NCBI GenBank assembly: GCA_020345785.1
Contig: CP070771.1
Coordinates: forward strand, 5,721,151-5,740,109
Source: Desulfobacterales bacterium
GTDB lineage: Bacteria; Desulfobacterota; Desulfobacteria; Desulfobacterales; JAFDCJ01
Direction: 5' to 3'
DNA length: 18,959 nt
Positions 1-7,148 of this stretch are shown in pieces. The position numbers and the translations under genes were made by a program. A model generated the notes under the pieces. That model ran no database searches. It was not told where the DNA came from and saw only the letters and a list, made by a program, of their open reading frames with translations. Within the stretch, counting starts at the first letter, position 1; each line of letters begins with the position of its first letter.

Positions 1-102
1 TGGCCCTTTTCGGCCTTGGGCGACAATTCCGATGTCGCCAGTCAGAAGCTCATCAAAGAACCGGCCGCATACACCTTTAAGAGGCCGCTGGGTGAATTTT
101 AG
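1..102 (+). CDS. 3' end of an unrecognised protein (partial)
   Basis: Frame 1 is open from the first base to a TAG at 100-102 and gives 33 residues, ending AAYTFKRPLGEF. The 5' part lies outside the window. Codon use is GC-rich and balanced as in the neighbouring genes, and the frame closes just before repeat DNA begins at about 130, which is how several other genes here end. I do not recognise the family from this tail. It could also be a chance open frame, since 33 codons is short. Confidence 0.5.
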   Translation, partial: WPFSALGDNSDVASQKLIKEPAAYTFKRPLGEF

Positions 103-129
103 CGAGTTCGTATACCCTCGAATTCATCA

Positions 130-211
130 GGTGTCTGGTGTTTAGCCGGCCGTATCCGTTATGTAATCCGTTTTGTTATATCAGTATATACAGTGCTAAA
201 CACCAAACACC
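130..211. repeat. Inverted word-array element upstream of upp
   Basis: GGTGTCTGGTGTTTAG at 130-145 is the inverted complement of CTAAACACCAAACACC at 196-211, with one mismatch over 16 bases. The enclosed 50 bp is AT-rich and non-coding, beginning with a CCGGCCG block. It resembles the other inverted word-array units of this window, with a GGTGTTTGG-type word. It lies in the 317-bp gap 103-419, which otherwise holds a hairpin at 218-253 and a promoter-like site at 299-327. Confidence 0.6.
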
Positions 212-217
212 GGAAAA

Positions 218-253
218 AACCGCCCCTTAAACACACCTGCCTGCGGGGCGGTT
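218..253 (-). terminator. Strong hairpin, terminator-like on the minus strand
   Basis: AACCGCCCC at 218-226 pairs perfectly with GGGGCGGTT at 245-253 (9 bp, 18-nt loop). Six A residues at 214-219 overlap the left edge, so the minus-strand transcript would read a GC stem followed by a U-run, the form of an intrinsic terminator. No minus-strand gene is visible for it to serve, and on the plus strand no U-run follows. It may simply be part of the adjacent repeat region or a transcription barrier. Confidence 0.35.
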
Positions 254-298
254 CATGCGCCCATCTTTCGGGTTTCCTCCAAATATCCTTCTATATCC

Positions 299-327
299 TT
301 GACACAAAAAATATATTTGAATATGAC
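299..327 (+). promoter_or_regulatory. Candidate sigma-70 promoter for upp
   Basis: A perfect -35 hexamer TTGACA (299-304) is followed after a 17-bp A/T-rich spacer by TATGAC (322-327), which matches four of six positions of the -10 consensus. It would give a leader of roughly 85-90 nt before the upp GTG at 420. No PyrR-type anti-terminator fold was seen in the leader. Confidence 0.45.
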
Positions 328-419
328 TGGCAGCGGATGGATGTTGAAGAGCATCCTGCGCATATAGTCCTTTATCAGATATCCCGCAACCGTGAAATAA
401 TTCTAAAAAGGAGGTCGCT

Positions 420-1046
420 GTGCCAGTACATGTCGTGGATCATCCGCTGATCAAACACAAACTCGCATTAATGAGGCAGAACGATATAACCACCAAAGAT
501 TTCAGAGATCTGGCTGCAGAGTTGGCCATGCTGTTGACTTATGAAGCGACCAAAGATCTTGAAACCGAGACCAAAACCATTCAAGGATGGGCCGGAGCCG
601 TCGAGGTAGAAAAAATAAAGGGCAAGAAAATAACTGTAGTGCCCATCCTCAGAGCCGGCCTGGGAATGATGGCCGGGGTCCTGAATCTCATACCGTCTGC
701 CAGAGTGAGCGTGGTTGGACTCTACCGCAACGAAGAAACCCTGGAGCCGGTCAGATATTATGTCAAAATGACCAGCGCGATGGAAGAACGGATTGCATTA
801 ATTTTAGATCCCATGCTGGCCACGGGCGGTTCGTTGATTGCAGCCATCGATTTGATCAAAGAATCCGGTTGCAAACAGATAAAAGGTATATTTATGGTTG
901 CCGCACCGGAAGGTATCGAAAAATTGACCGCCGCCCATCCGGATGTAGAAGTCTATGTGGCGGCAATTGACGAAAAGTTAAATGACATCGGATACATCCT
1001 GCCCGGCCTGGGAGATGCGGGGGATAAAATATTCGGGACGAAATAG
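420..1046 (+). CDS. upp: Uracil phosphoribosyltransferase
   Basis: This cytosolic pyrimidine-salvage enzyme makes UMP from uracil and PRPP. The 208 residues equal the length of E. coli Upp and are similar to it along their whole extent: the [15 protein letters not shown] block (about 70-84), the [10 protein letters not shown] block (102-111), the PRPP-binding loop DPMLATGGS (130-138) and the C-terminal uracil-binding [18 protein letters not shown]. The start is GTG at 420, preceded by a strong AAGGAGG at about 408-414. It opens a plus-strand run of five genes. The next start lies 61 bp downstream, across a GCTGGGAAG-type array, so co-transcription is plausible but unproven. Confidence 0.97.
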   Translation: MPVHVVDHPLIKHKLALMRQNDITTKDFRDLAAELAMLLTYEATKDLETETKTIQGWAGAVEVEKIKGKKITVVPILRAGLGMMAGVLNLIPSARVSVVGLYRNEETLEPVRYYVKMTSAMEERIALILDPMLATGGSLIAAIDLIKESGCKQIKGIFMVAAPEGIEKLTAAHPDVEVYVAAIDEKLNDIGYILPGLGDAGDKIFGTK

Positions 1047-1060
1047 ACCTTCGGCGATGC

Positions 1061-1100
1061 GAGAAGGCTGGGAAGCTGGGAGGCTGTGAAGGTGGGAAGG
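1061..1100. repeat. Short GCTGGGAAG-type word array
   Basis: Between upp and the next gene lies a run of the imperfect words GAAGGCTGG, GAAGCTGG, GAGGCTG, GAAGGTGG. It is a single-orientation array about 40 bp long, and its last word appears to supply the GGAAGGAG Shine-Dalgarno of the gene starting at 1108. It resembles the other word arrays here in style but is not inverted. Confidence 0.45.
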
Positions 1101-1107
1101 AGTTATC

Positions 1108-1587
1108 GTGGCAGAATTTGTTCGGCTCGGCGACAGCATGAAGGATGCTGTTTTAACCATAATGAAATTTATCAAAGAACATACAGGATTTGAGCCGACC
1201 CAGGAAGAGGTCGCTGAAATATTGAAGTCCTATTTTATCATCAATGAAGTCGGCAATCAGATCAAGTACCAACTCAAAAAAGATGAAGAGAAAAAAGAAA
1301 AAAAACAAATAAACTACACAGAGCCTCTCTGGAAGTTGAATTTAAGAAACGGTCCCGCGCAAAACATTTTAGCCAGAGCCGGCGTCTTTCATAAAAGAAT
1401 TCAGGAAGCAATCGACGCCACCCGGCAGCATATGAAAAAAACAACGGGAGCCGAACCTAATGACGACATCATCGCTGCAAGCCTGAAAAGCACCTTTATC
1501 CTCAGCGAAATCAAAAACCAACTGGACTATCAGCGCAAGATGGCTAAACAAAAGAAAGCGCCTAAAAAACTTTCCTCGAACGGCTGA
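1108..1587 (+). CDS. Uncharacterised helical protein with an internal duplication
   Basis: No known family was recognised. The 159 residues contain two related helical units. Unit A (about 11-60) and unit B (about 97-147) share a common pattern: TGfEP/TGaEP, then LKS-FI--E--NQ--YQ, then a lysine-rich tail. They are joined by a linker with EKKEKKQ and an NLRNGPAQNILARAG stretch. There is no signal peptide and no membrane segment, and the protein is strongly basic and lysine-rich, so it is cytosolic and may bind nucleic acid or another polyanion (inference). The start is GTG at 1108 with GGAAGGAG about 6-14 nt upstream. It sits 61 bp after upp and 61 bp before the HEAT-repeat gene. Confidence 0.8.
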   Translation: MAEFVRLGDSMKDAVLTIMKFIKEHTGFEPTQEEVAEILKSYFIINEVGNQIKYQLKKDEEKKEKKQINYTEPLWKLNLRNGPAQNILARAGVFHKRIQEAIDATRQHMKKTTGAEPNDDIIAASLKSTFILSEIKNQLDYQRKMAKQKKAPKKLSSNG

Positions 1588-1648
1588 CCTCAATCGTCAC
1601 TTATGACTGAAAATTTGGATCTTTCCTCAAGCGGGTTTCTGATAAGCA

Positions 1649-2173
1649 ATGCATTCATTATTAAAAAAACTTCGCGGCGGGGACCGACGATCTATTGGCA
1701 GGGTTGAAGAAGTTGTTGAAGATGTTCTGGAGGATGCATCTCTTTTTGAACCTCTGTTGGGCGGTTTATTTGTCGATGACCCCGTCGTACGGATGCGCGC
1801 CGCGGATGCCGTCGAGAAGATAACCGCGGATCGATGGGAATTATTACAGCCCCATAAAAGCAGGCTCATCCGCGTGGCAGGTCAAACAGATCAGCAGGAA
1901 GTGCGCTGGCATGTGGCACAAATTCTGCCGCGCCTGCAGCTGGACCCGGAAGAGAAGAAAAGGGCGGTGAATATTTTATACGCCTATCTTGACGACAGAA
2001 GTAAAATTGTCGTAACCTTCGCCTTGCAGGCTCTGGCCGATTTTGCCGTTGGAGACAAAAAGCTGCGCCCGGATGTGGTCCGGCTTCTCCGGGAGTTTAT
2101 AAAAACCGGCAGCCCGGCTATAAAAAGCCGCGGAAAGAAACTGCTCGAGAGGCTAAAACCCCAATTGAGCTAA
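1649..2173 (+). CDS. HEAT-repeat protein
   Basis: This 174-residue protein is built of paired helices of the HEAT type: segments such as LFVDDPVVRMRAADAVEKIT (about 40-59), EVRWHVAQILPRL and KIVVTFALQALADFA each show the V--RA--AL pattern of HEAT/PBS-lyase-like repeats. Such solenoids act as protein-protein scaffolds, and no catalytic residues are visible. There is no signal peptide or membrane segment. The start is ATG at 1649 with only a weak upstream GATAAG, so the exact start is less secure. It lies between the duplicated helical protein and the asparaginase, with gaps near 61 bp. Its partner cannot be told from sequence. Confidence 0.8.
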   Translation: MHSLLKKLRGGDRRSIGRVEEVVEDVLEDASLFEPLLGGLFVDDPVVRMRAADAVEKITADRWELLQPHKSRLIRVAGQTDQQEVRWHVAQILPRLQLDPEEKKRAVNILYAYLDDRSKIVVTFALQALADFAVGDKKLRPDVVRLLREFIKTGSPAIKSRGKKLLERLKPQLS

Positions 2174-2236
2174 AGCGTTCAAAGTATGCTGTAAGTTGTT
2201 GGTTGTCAGTTGAGGATAAATTAGGAGTAAAAATTA

Positions 2237-3280
2237 ATGCGCAAACGCGTCTACATCGCCTACACCGGCGGCACCATCGGCATGAAAAAGGCCGCCGGAG
2301 GATATGTTCCGGTCCCGGGATATCTTCAAATGCAAATGGAGAACATTCCGGAATTAAAGAGTGCAGCCCTGCCGGTATACGACATCCATGAATATGATCC
2401 TTTGCTGGACTCATCAAATATGACCCCGCGGGACTGGCTTAAAATCGCCGAAGACATTGCTTCCCACTATGATTCCTACGACGGCTTCGTCGTTTTGCAC
2501 GGCACCGATACCATGGCTTATACGGCTTCCGCATTACCTTTTATGCTGCAGAATCTGCAAAAACCGGTCATTTTAACCGGCGCCCAGATTCCGCTTTGTG
2601 AGTTGCGAAACGACGCCCGCGAAAATTTAATTACCGCTATGTTGATCGCGGCCAATTTTGCAATTCCGGAAGTCTGCCTGTGCTTTGGCAGCAAATTATT
2701 GCGCGGCAACCGGGCAATCAAAGTCGATGCCGACGGATTTGATGCCTTTGACTCGCCCAATTTCCCGCAGCTGGGTTCGCTCGGCATTGTCATAAAAATC
2801 AACCGGGATTTGATACTACGCCCGGTCGGCAGGCCCAAACGAGTGGCAGTTCAACCGATCAAGGCGTCCAGCGTTGCTGTTTTGAGGCTTTTTCCGGGTA
2901 TATCGGCTGATATCGTCCGCAACATTCTGCAGCCGCCCATTGAAGGCCTTGTACTGGAGACCTATGGAATGGGTAACGGGCCGGAAGATCGTGCGCTTAT
3001 TGCAGAGCTGAAAGAGGCGGTGAAGCGGGGTGTAGTGATAATCAACTGCACCCAGTGTATCAAAGGCACAGTGAACATGGAAGATTATGCCACCGGTTCA
3101 GCCTTGGCGGAGGCAGGCCTGATCAGCGGCTATGACATGACGGTTGAAGCCGCTCTGGCAAAATTGGCTTATCTTTTCGGTCTCAACCTGCCGCCGGAAG
3201 CCGTCAAAGAAAAAATTCAACTCGATCTGCGCGGTGAACTCAGTCGGCCGCATGAGGCGCAAGTAATTACTCCATCCTGA
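2237..3280 (+). CDS. ansA: Type I (cytosolic) L-asparaginase
   Basis: This enzyme hydrolyses L-asparagine to aspartate and ammonia. The 347 residues compare with 338 for E. coli AnsA. Motif 1, YTGGTIGM, places the nucleophile at Thr13. Motif 2, HGTDTM, gives Thr90-Asp91, and RGNRAIK gives Lys162. These match the E. coli type I triad residues, each offset by one. No signal peptide is present, which fits the low-affinity cytoplasmic type. The position equivalent to the E. coli allosteric Thr162 reads Ile161, so allosteric asparagine control may differ (inference from remembered family sequence). The start is ATG at 2237 with TTAGGAG upstream. A relic GTTGGTTGTCAGTTG word array fills part of the preceding 63-bp gap. 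Confidence 0.95.
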   Translation: MRKRVYIAYTGGTIGMKKAAGGYVPVPGYLQMQMENIPELKSAALPVYDIHEYDPLLDSSNMTPRDWLKIAEDIASHYDSYDGFVVLHGTDTMAYTASALPFMLQNLQKPVILTGAQIPLCELRNDARENLITAMLIAANFAIPEVCLCFGSKLLRGNRAIKVDADGFDAFDSPNFPQLGSLGIVIKINRDLILRPVGRPKRVAVQPIKASSVAVLRLFPGISADIVRNILQPPIEGLVLETYGMGNGPEDRALIAELKEAVKRGVVIINCTQCIKGTVNMEDYATGSALAEAGLISGYDMTVEAALAKLAYLFGLNLPPEAVKEKIQLDLRGELSRPHEAQVITPS

Positions 3281-3374
3281 AAAATGTGCGTGCAAAGGCG
3301 CATAAACACTGGCATGGTTCTTTGAAAATTAAAATTTCTACTATTTCAGTTTTTAGATTTTAAGGAGCAAACGA

Positions 3375-3674
3375 ATGAAAAGTAAATTAACTTCCGACAC
3401 CTGGCTCTGGGTTGTCGTTCAGAATCCGGGTGCCGATGAGCAGTTTTTGGGCCAGCATGACCAGGGTCAAGATGTATCATTCATACCTGCATTTTTCAAT
3501 AAAGAGGATGCACAGCAATGTTTGATTCACATGGCAACCCAAAAGGGGGATAAATATGAAGTCCAGGCTGTATTTTTCGGCGAATTGGCCAAAGATGCGG
3601 CAAAAAATGGCTTCATGATATTCATGCTAAATGCAGATGGAGAAATTCTGGAAAAGATTGAACCGCAGGTTTAG
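3375..3674 (+). CDS. Small uncharacterised protein
   Basis: This 99-residue cytosolic protein has an excellent AAGGAG Shine-Dalgarno 8 nt before its ATG, which strongly supports a real gene. I cannot assign a family. Visible features are an N-terminal strand-rich segment (TWLWVVVQNPG), a central FFNKEDAQQCLIHMATQKG helix, a strand YEVQAVFFGELA, and a C-terminal FMIFMLNADGEILEKI that looks like a beta-hairpin. No signal or membrane segment is seen. It closes the plus-strand run after ansA (94-bp gap) and is followed by an inverted repeat at 3677-3733. Confidence 0.75.
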   Translation: MKSKLTSDTWLWVVVQNPGADEQFLGQHDQGQDVSFIPAFFNKEDAQQCLIHMATQKGDKYEVQAVFFGELAKDAAKNGFMIFMLNADGEILEKIEPQV

Positions 3675-3676
3675 AT

Positions 3677-3733
3677 CAAACTTAATGCATACAGCAATCT
3701 CCATTCATATGCCACCGGCATCGTTTAAGTTTG
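3677..3733. repeat. Inverted repeat after the 99-residue gene
   Basis: CAAACTTAA at 3677-3685 pairs perfectly with TTAAGTTTG at 3725-3733. A small nested hairpin, TGCC-ACC-GGCA, lies at 3710-3720. Its position just after a stop codon suggests a transcript-end or stabilising structure, but no U-run follows, so an intrinsic terminator is not shown. Confidence 0.35.
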
Positions 3734-3784
3734 GACCACCGAATAATACTTCCGCTGTAGCGGTAAAACCTTTTCAATTCTCAT

Positions 3785-3798
3785 CCCGATAGATCGGG
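3785..3798. other. Small CCCGAT hairpin between convergent genes
   Basis: CCCGAT and ATCGGG form a 6-bp stem with a 2-base centre, 33 bp beyond the stop of the minus-strand methyltransferase gene. A second 5-bp stem, CCGCT/AGCGG, lies at 3752-3763. Neither has a clear U-run, so a terminator role is possible but weak. Confidence 0.25.
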
Positions 3799-3831
3799 GT
3801 GGCTTATGAATGGAGTTTGACCCGTCGCGCC

Positions 3832-5292
3832 TTAGGCCACTTTTTCCAGCGGTTGATCCGCCGAATAGCGTTTTCCTTCTACTTTTCTTCTGTTGACGTA
3901 TTCTGCCAAAGCCTGCTCCAACCCCTCGTCTATGGGCGGTTTGCGATAGGCGGCGATGCGGTCTGCCAACGCTTCGGCGGCCCGTTGGTCAATACGTTTG
4001 GCACCATTTGCCCGCCATTTCTGATAGTCCCGCCGGTTGAACAATCGAGGTTGACAAAGACTTCTAAACTGGCCGAAGGTTTTAGGATGCAACAGGTAAT
4101 GGCCGCCCGCACCAATACTTTTGATGGTTTCCACATCAATGGTTTGGGCGGATATTTCCAGCGGCACAAGCATGCGACGAATGTTGGCGCAGACTTCCTC
4201 ATCGATCAGCCATTTTTCAAAGCTCATGGAGATGAAGGATCCCATCTGACCGCAGGCATGCAAAATAAAGTTCGCACCATTTCGTACTGCGGTGCTCATC
4301 AGCAAGGCCCCTTCGCCGAGGGCCTGAGCATCCGGGCAATGGGAATCCGTCAGCATTCCGCCGGTGCGGCATGGCAAATGATAAAACTTTGCCAGCTGTA
4401 TGGCTGCAGAAGCAATAACCACGGTTTCCGGCGCCCCTAAAGCAGAAATGACTGTTTTCATATCCAGGGGAGCGGAGGTGGCACCATAGATCACAGGGGT
4501 CCCGGGGCCTGCCAATTGGGATAGAACCAGCCCGCCGAGAATTTCAGCGTTTTGCAGGGCCAACAGCCCCGGCAAGGATACCGGTGCAGTGGAACCGGCC
4601 AGGAGCATATTCGTAATGGCGACGGGTTGGCGGTAACGCGCCATTTCCGTAATCAGGGTCGCCTGTTCCATGGAATACTGCAACGGCGAGGTCGGGTTGA
4701 CAATAGTTAGCGTAACCGGTTGCTGTTTTAACTTTTCCTTGCCGCCCCAGATGAGTTTTGCCATTTCCAGTGAATCGCGGGCAGCTGAACCGGAAGTTGT
4801 GGCCGACTCGAACGCCTTGTCGCACATGACGATGTTGGCGTAAACCATATCCAGGTGGGCTGTGTGCGGGGGCAGGTCCGTCGGCTGAACCATCAGGAAG
4901 GCGGTTAGGTCTATTTGATCCGATGTTTGCACCAGTTTGCAACAGGTAATATAGTCTTTAAATGTCGCTGGCCTCTGCTCTCCGTCCGCTTCCACAACGT
5001 TTGGTGCTCCGGCCGTCGGAACGAAAACAAAATCATCCCCACCGATGGAAACATTATGATCCGGGTTTCTTGCAAGGATGGTAAACCGTGGCGGCACCGT
5101 CTGCAAAGCATTGGAAACGTCGCTTTCAGTAATGAAAACTCTCCTGCCTTCGGTTCTGAAGCCCTTTTTTTCAAATAGATATACCGTCTCCGTATCGTTA
5201 AAATTTATACCGGTATGGGAGAGTATATCCATGGATGCGTCATGGATTTGAGTTAATTCATAGGACGTGAAGGTCTGCATTCGATCGTGCAT
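3832..5292 (-). CDS. Trimethylamine methyltransferase (MttB)-superfamily protein, non-pyrrolysine
   Basis: This belongs to the MttB/COG5598 family, whose members move a methyl group from a quaternary or tertiary amine to a corrinoid protein. Recognisable segments are the N-terminal ELTQIHDASMDILSHTGI helix, a central barrel with FVPTAGAPNV and TSPLQYSMEQA, the GLVLSQLAGPGTPVIYGATS block, and the C-terminal half with ILHACGQMGSFISMSFEKW and GAGGHYLLHPKT. The frame has no in-frame amber codon, so it is a pyrrolysine-less homologue (as in MtgB-type glycine betaine methyltransferases), and the substrate is not determinable. I place the start at ATG 5292, which has GGGAG 8 nt upstream. A longer frame to 5352 has no ribosome binding site. 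Length is 486 residues. No corrinoid protein or reactivase is adjacent. Confidence 0.9.
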   Translation of the reverse strand: MHDRMQTFTSYELTQIHDASMDILSHTGINFNDTETVYLFEKKGFRTEGRRVFITESDVSNALQTVPPRFTILARNPDHNVSIGGDDFVFVPTAGAPNVVEADGEQRPATFKDYITCCKLVQTSDQIDLTAFLMVQPTDLPPHTAHLDMVYANIVMCDKAFESATTSGSAARDSLEMAKLIWGGKEKLKQQPVTLTIVNPTSPLQYSMEQATLITEMARYRQPVAITNMLLAGSTAPVSLPGLLALQNAEILGGLVLSQLAGPGTPVIYGATSAPLDMKTVISALGAPETVVIASAAIQLAKFYHLPCRTGGMLTDSHCPDAQALGEGALLMSTAVRNGANFILHACGQMGSFISMSFEKWLIDEEVCANIRRMLVPLEISAQTIDVETIKSIGAGGHYLLHPKTFGQFRSLCQPRLFNRRDYQKWRANGAKRIDQRAAEALADRIAAYRKPPIDEGLEQALAEYVNRRKVEGKRYSADQPLEKVA

Positions 5293-6093
5293 CACGTAGC
5301 TCCCAAACATGATTGACTGTATTCTGAATTTGAGCAGTTCTGAAAAACCCATGCCGGTTATACGGAGATAGATGGATTTTCAGAGCACAGAGTATAATTC
5401 AAGAATGATGCCAGATCGATATCCAACTGTTATAATTAGAAATTAAGAATTTTTCCCAATACCTTTTTTCGGAAACGGCAATACCGCTTTCCGGGAGATA
5501 CGAGGCGGCGCTTTCATATTTTCCTTTATGTGTCTGAAATTTATAAAAATAATTTAAGGAATCCGAAATTCTGCTTTAATCGCTGATGAGAACCGATGGT
5601 TCCGAAATTCCAGTTGTACGCACAGAGCAGTAAGTCGGATCATCTAATTTGTTTCATATGTTTTCCGGTCGCTGGCACCTCGTATGAAATTTCACCTAAA
5701 CGGAACAGCGAACTGCAGAATACCGAATATCGAACAGCAGAATGTCGAAGGGTAGTTTCGCGTTGCTCAACCTTTTTTATAAAATAGACAAAATGCCTTC
5801 CTTCGACATTCGATATTCATTATTCGATATTCGATATTTATCCGCCTTTGGTGGATTCGCTTTTAAAAGTTTTATCTTTCGAACAAACCGGCCGCCTCGG
5901 ACAGCCAGCGGCTGGGCTGCCTGCCCTCCGACCTGTCCCGTCGTAGCCACGCTGCAAGCATGACGAAGTCGGAAGCCTGGAATGCGAAGGGGGGGACACC
6001 TGAAACCTGAAACCCATTCACTGGACTTTGCAATAAATTGCTGCCCGCCAAGGCCACTTTTTCCAAGCACGTTCCTGGAGGTAGCGCAGAATC
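5293..6093. other. 801-bp non-coding, repeat-bearing gap
   Basis: No convincing gene lies here. The stretch holds an AT-rich presumed promoter region for the methyltransferase gene (5293-5600), an inverted word-array unit at 5716-5838 with a GC-rich tail to about 5940, and a short CACCTGAAACCTG array at 5996-6015. Small open frames inside have no ribosome binding sites and are made of repeat words. Confidence 0.6.
5716..5838. repeat. Inverted GAATATCGAA-type word-array element
   Basis: A perfect 11-bp inverted pair, AATGTCGAAGG (5741-5751) and CCTTCGACATT (5800-5810), is extended outward on both sides by degenerate GAATATCGAA words (left to about 5716, right to about 5838), with a 48-bp AT-rich centre. 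The right side continues into a tail at 5869-5896 ending AACAAACCGGCCGCC that recurs at 11735-11762 and 12997-13020. It is non-coding. Confidence 0.65.
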
Positions 6094-6714
6094 TTAAACC
6101 AACGCAAGGGATCTGATGGAGTTATCCTGCGGGTTCCACACCATATACAATCCTCTGGTTAAAGCACCGCAGGTCACCACACAGGGTATTCTTCCAGCCA
6201 GATCGATCTTCTCTCCAAGCCCAAGCCTGCGCGATACAATGCCCCGACCCCGCGGTCGAACAATTTCCGGAGAATGGCTGTGCCCCCTAAATATGATATG
6301 ATTGGGAAATTCATTGAAAGCACGGCGTGCTCCACTTTGGCCCATTTTACCAATCATACATGAAAGACCCAACGCGTCGGCAAACGGCAGTGAATGAGTA
6401 AAAATAGCGTTTTGAAAGGACATCATCAGAGGCGCGGCCTGCAAATACCGCAAAACCTCCGGTGCAACAATCGGGTTTTGCCGGCCGATCTGACTGGCGA
6501 TGATTGCATGATCATTGTTGCCCTTTATCAAAATCACATGGTGCTGCTGCAAAGGACGCAGACAGGTTTCGGCACTCTCGGGGTGGGTGGAGTCGCAGGC
6601 ATCGCCAAGATGGTAAATGGCCTGACAAGACAGGTTGTTAAGTTCGGCCAGGGCGGCCTCGATTTTATCGTGCTGCCCGTGGCTGTCGGCCATAATTCCG
6701 ATTAAAAGCGTCAT
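6094..6714 (-). CDS. YfcE-like metallophosphoesterase
   Basis: This calcineurin-like phosphodiesterase of the YfcE/MJ0936 type shows the metal motifs in order: MADSHG near the N terminus (D-x-H), YHLGDACDS (GD), KGNNDH (GNxDH), THSLP (H) and GHSHSP (GHxH). The family hydrolyses phosphodiesters in vitro and physiological substrates are mostly unknown. The start is set at ATG 6714 (206 residues), where the conserved beta-strand MTLLIGIMADSHG begins, with AGGTG about 9 nt upstream. A longer frame to 6861 would add 49 residues unlike any family N terminus. It is monocistronic and divergent from the CheX-FliN gene. Confidence 0.9.
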   Translation of the reverse strand: MTLLIGIMADSHGQHDKIEAALAELNNLSCQAIYHLGDACDSTHPESAETCLRPLQQHHVILIKGNNDHAIIASQIGRQNPIVAPEVLRYLQAAPLMMSFQNAIFTHSLPFADALGLSCMIGKMGQSGARRAFNEFPNHIIFRGHSHSPEIVRPRGRGIVSRRLGLGEKIDLAGRIPCVVTCGALTRGLYMVWNPQDNSIRSLALV

Positions 6715-7148
6715 TTCATCAACACCTAAAACTTTAAAAATGAACGTTCTACCCGACATGGCGTCGGAAGTGCCTTTAAAATTTTCCCGGTACCAGGCAT
6801 GGGATAACAACCTAAGTTGCTTAAAAATTTTATAAAAAATGAGGAGGCCTCTTTTATGCACGATGCCGGCCGAGGGCTGGCCTTATGGAATAAATTTTGC
6901 ATCAGTGACCATGCTAACGACTTCAACATATAAAAAACCGATAAAATTGCAGTTATGCGTTGGTGCGACTTTACGCTTCTGCCGCGACAATGTTTATAAA
7001 AAAAATCTACGGGCCAGCAAATTTATCGCAACGTCATTTTAATGGGTTTCAGGATACGTGATTTTCATAGGCATGACAAACCTTAAGTTCAACCTGTCAA
7101 TCAAAACTGTCAAATGAACTTCAGCAGGAGATCTCTTCGGAACACCAC
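6715..7148. other. 434-bp divergent intergenic region
   Basis: This gap separates the divergent phosphoesterase and CheX-FliN genes and should hold both promoters, but I could not fix one with confidence. Visible features are a GAGGCCTC palindrome flanked by A/T runs near 6841-6857 and a direct repeat CTGTCAA (about 7094 and 7108) in front of the CheX-FliN gene. A 67-codon open frame at 6839-7042 has no family signature and is probably not a gene. Confidence 0.45.

Noticed and set aside
193..450. 85-codon plus-strand open frame overlapping the start of upp
   Set aside because: It runs through repeat DNA, a hairpin and the candidate promoter, has no ribosome binding site and overlaps the well-supported upp start.
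3799..4440. 213-codon open frame opposite the methyltransferase gene
   Set aside because: It lies antisense inside a gene with clear family similarity; its translation shows no family signature and is best explained by codon bias of the opposite strand.
5777..6070. Minus-strand open frames of 64-97 codons between the methyltransferase and phosphoesterase genes
   Set aside because: They translate repeat words and GC-rich tail sequence, overlap each other and lack ribosome binding sites.
6715..6861. 49-residue N-terminal extension of the phosphoesterase
   Set aside because: The conserved metallophosphoesterase fold begins at MTLLIG (ATG 6714), which has its own AGGTG site; the extension is unlike family members.
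6839..7042. 67-codon plus-strand open frame upstream of the CheX-FliN gene
   Set aside because: No family signature is visible, it ends about 100 bp before the CheX-FliN start, and the composition is that of an intergenic region.
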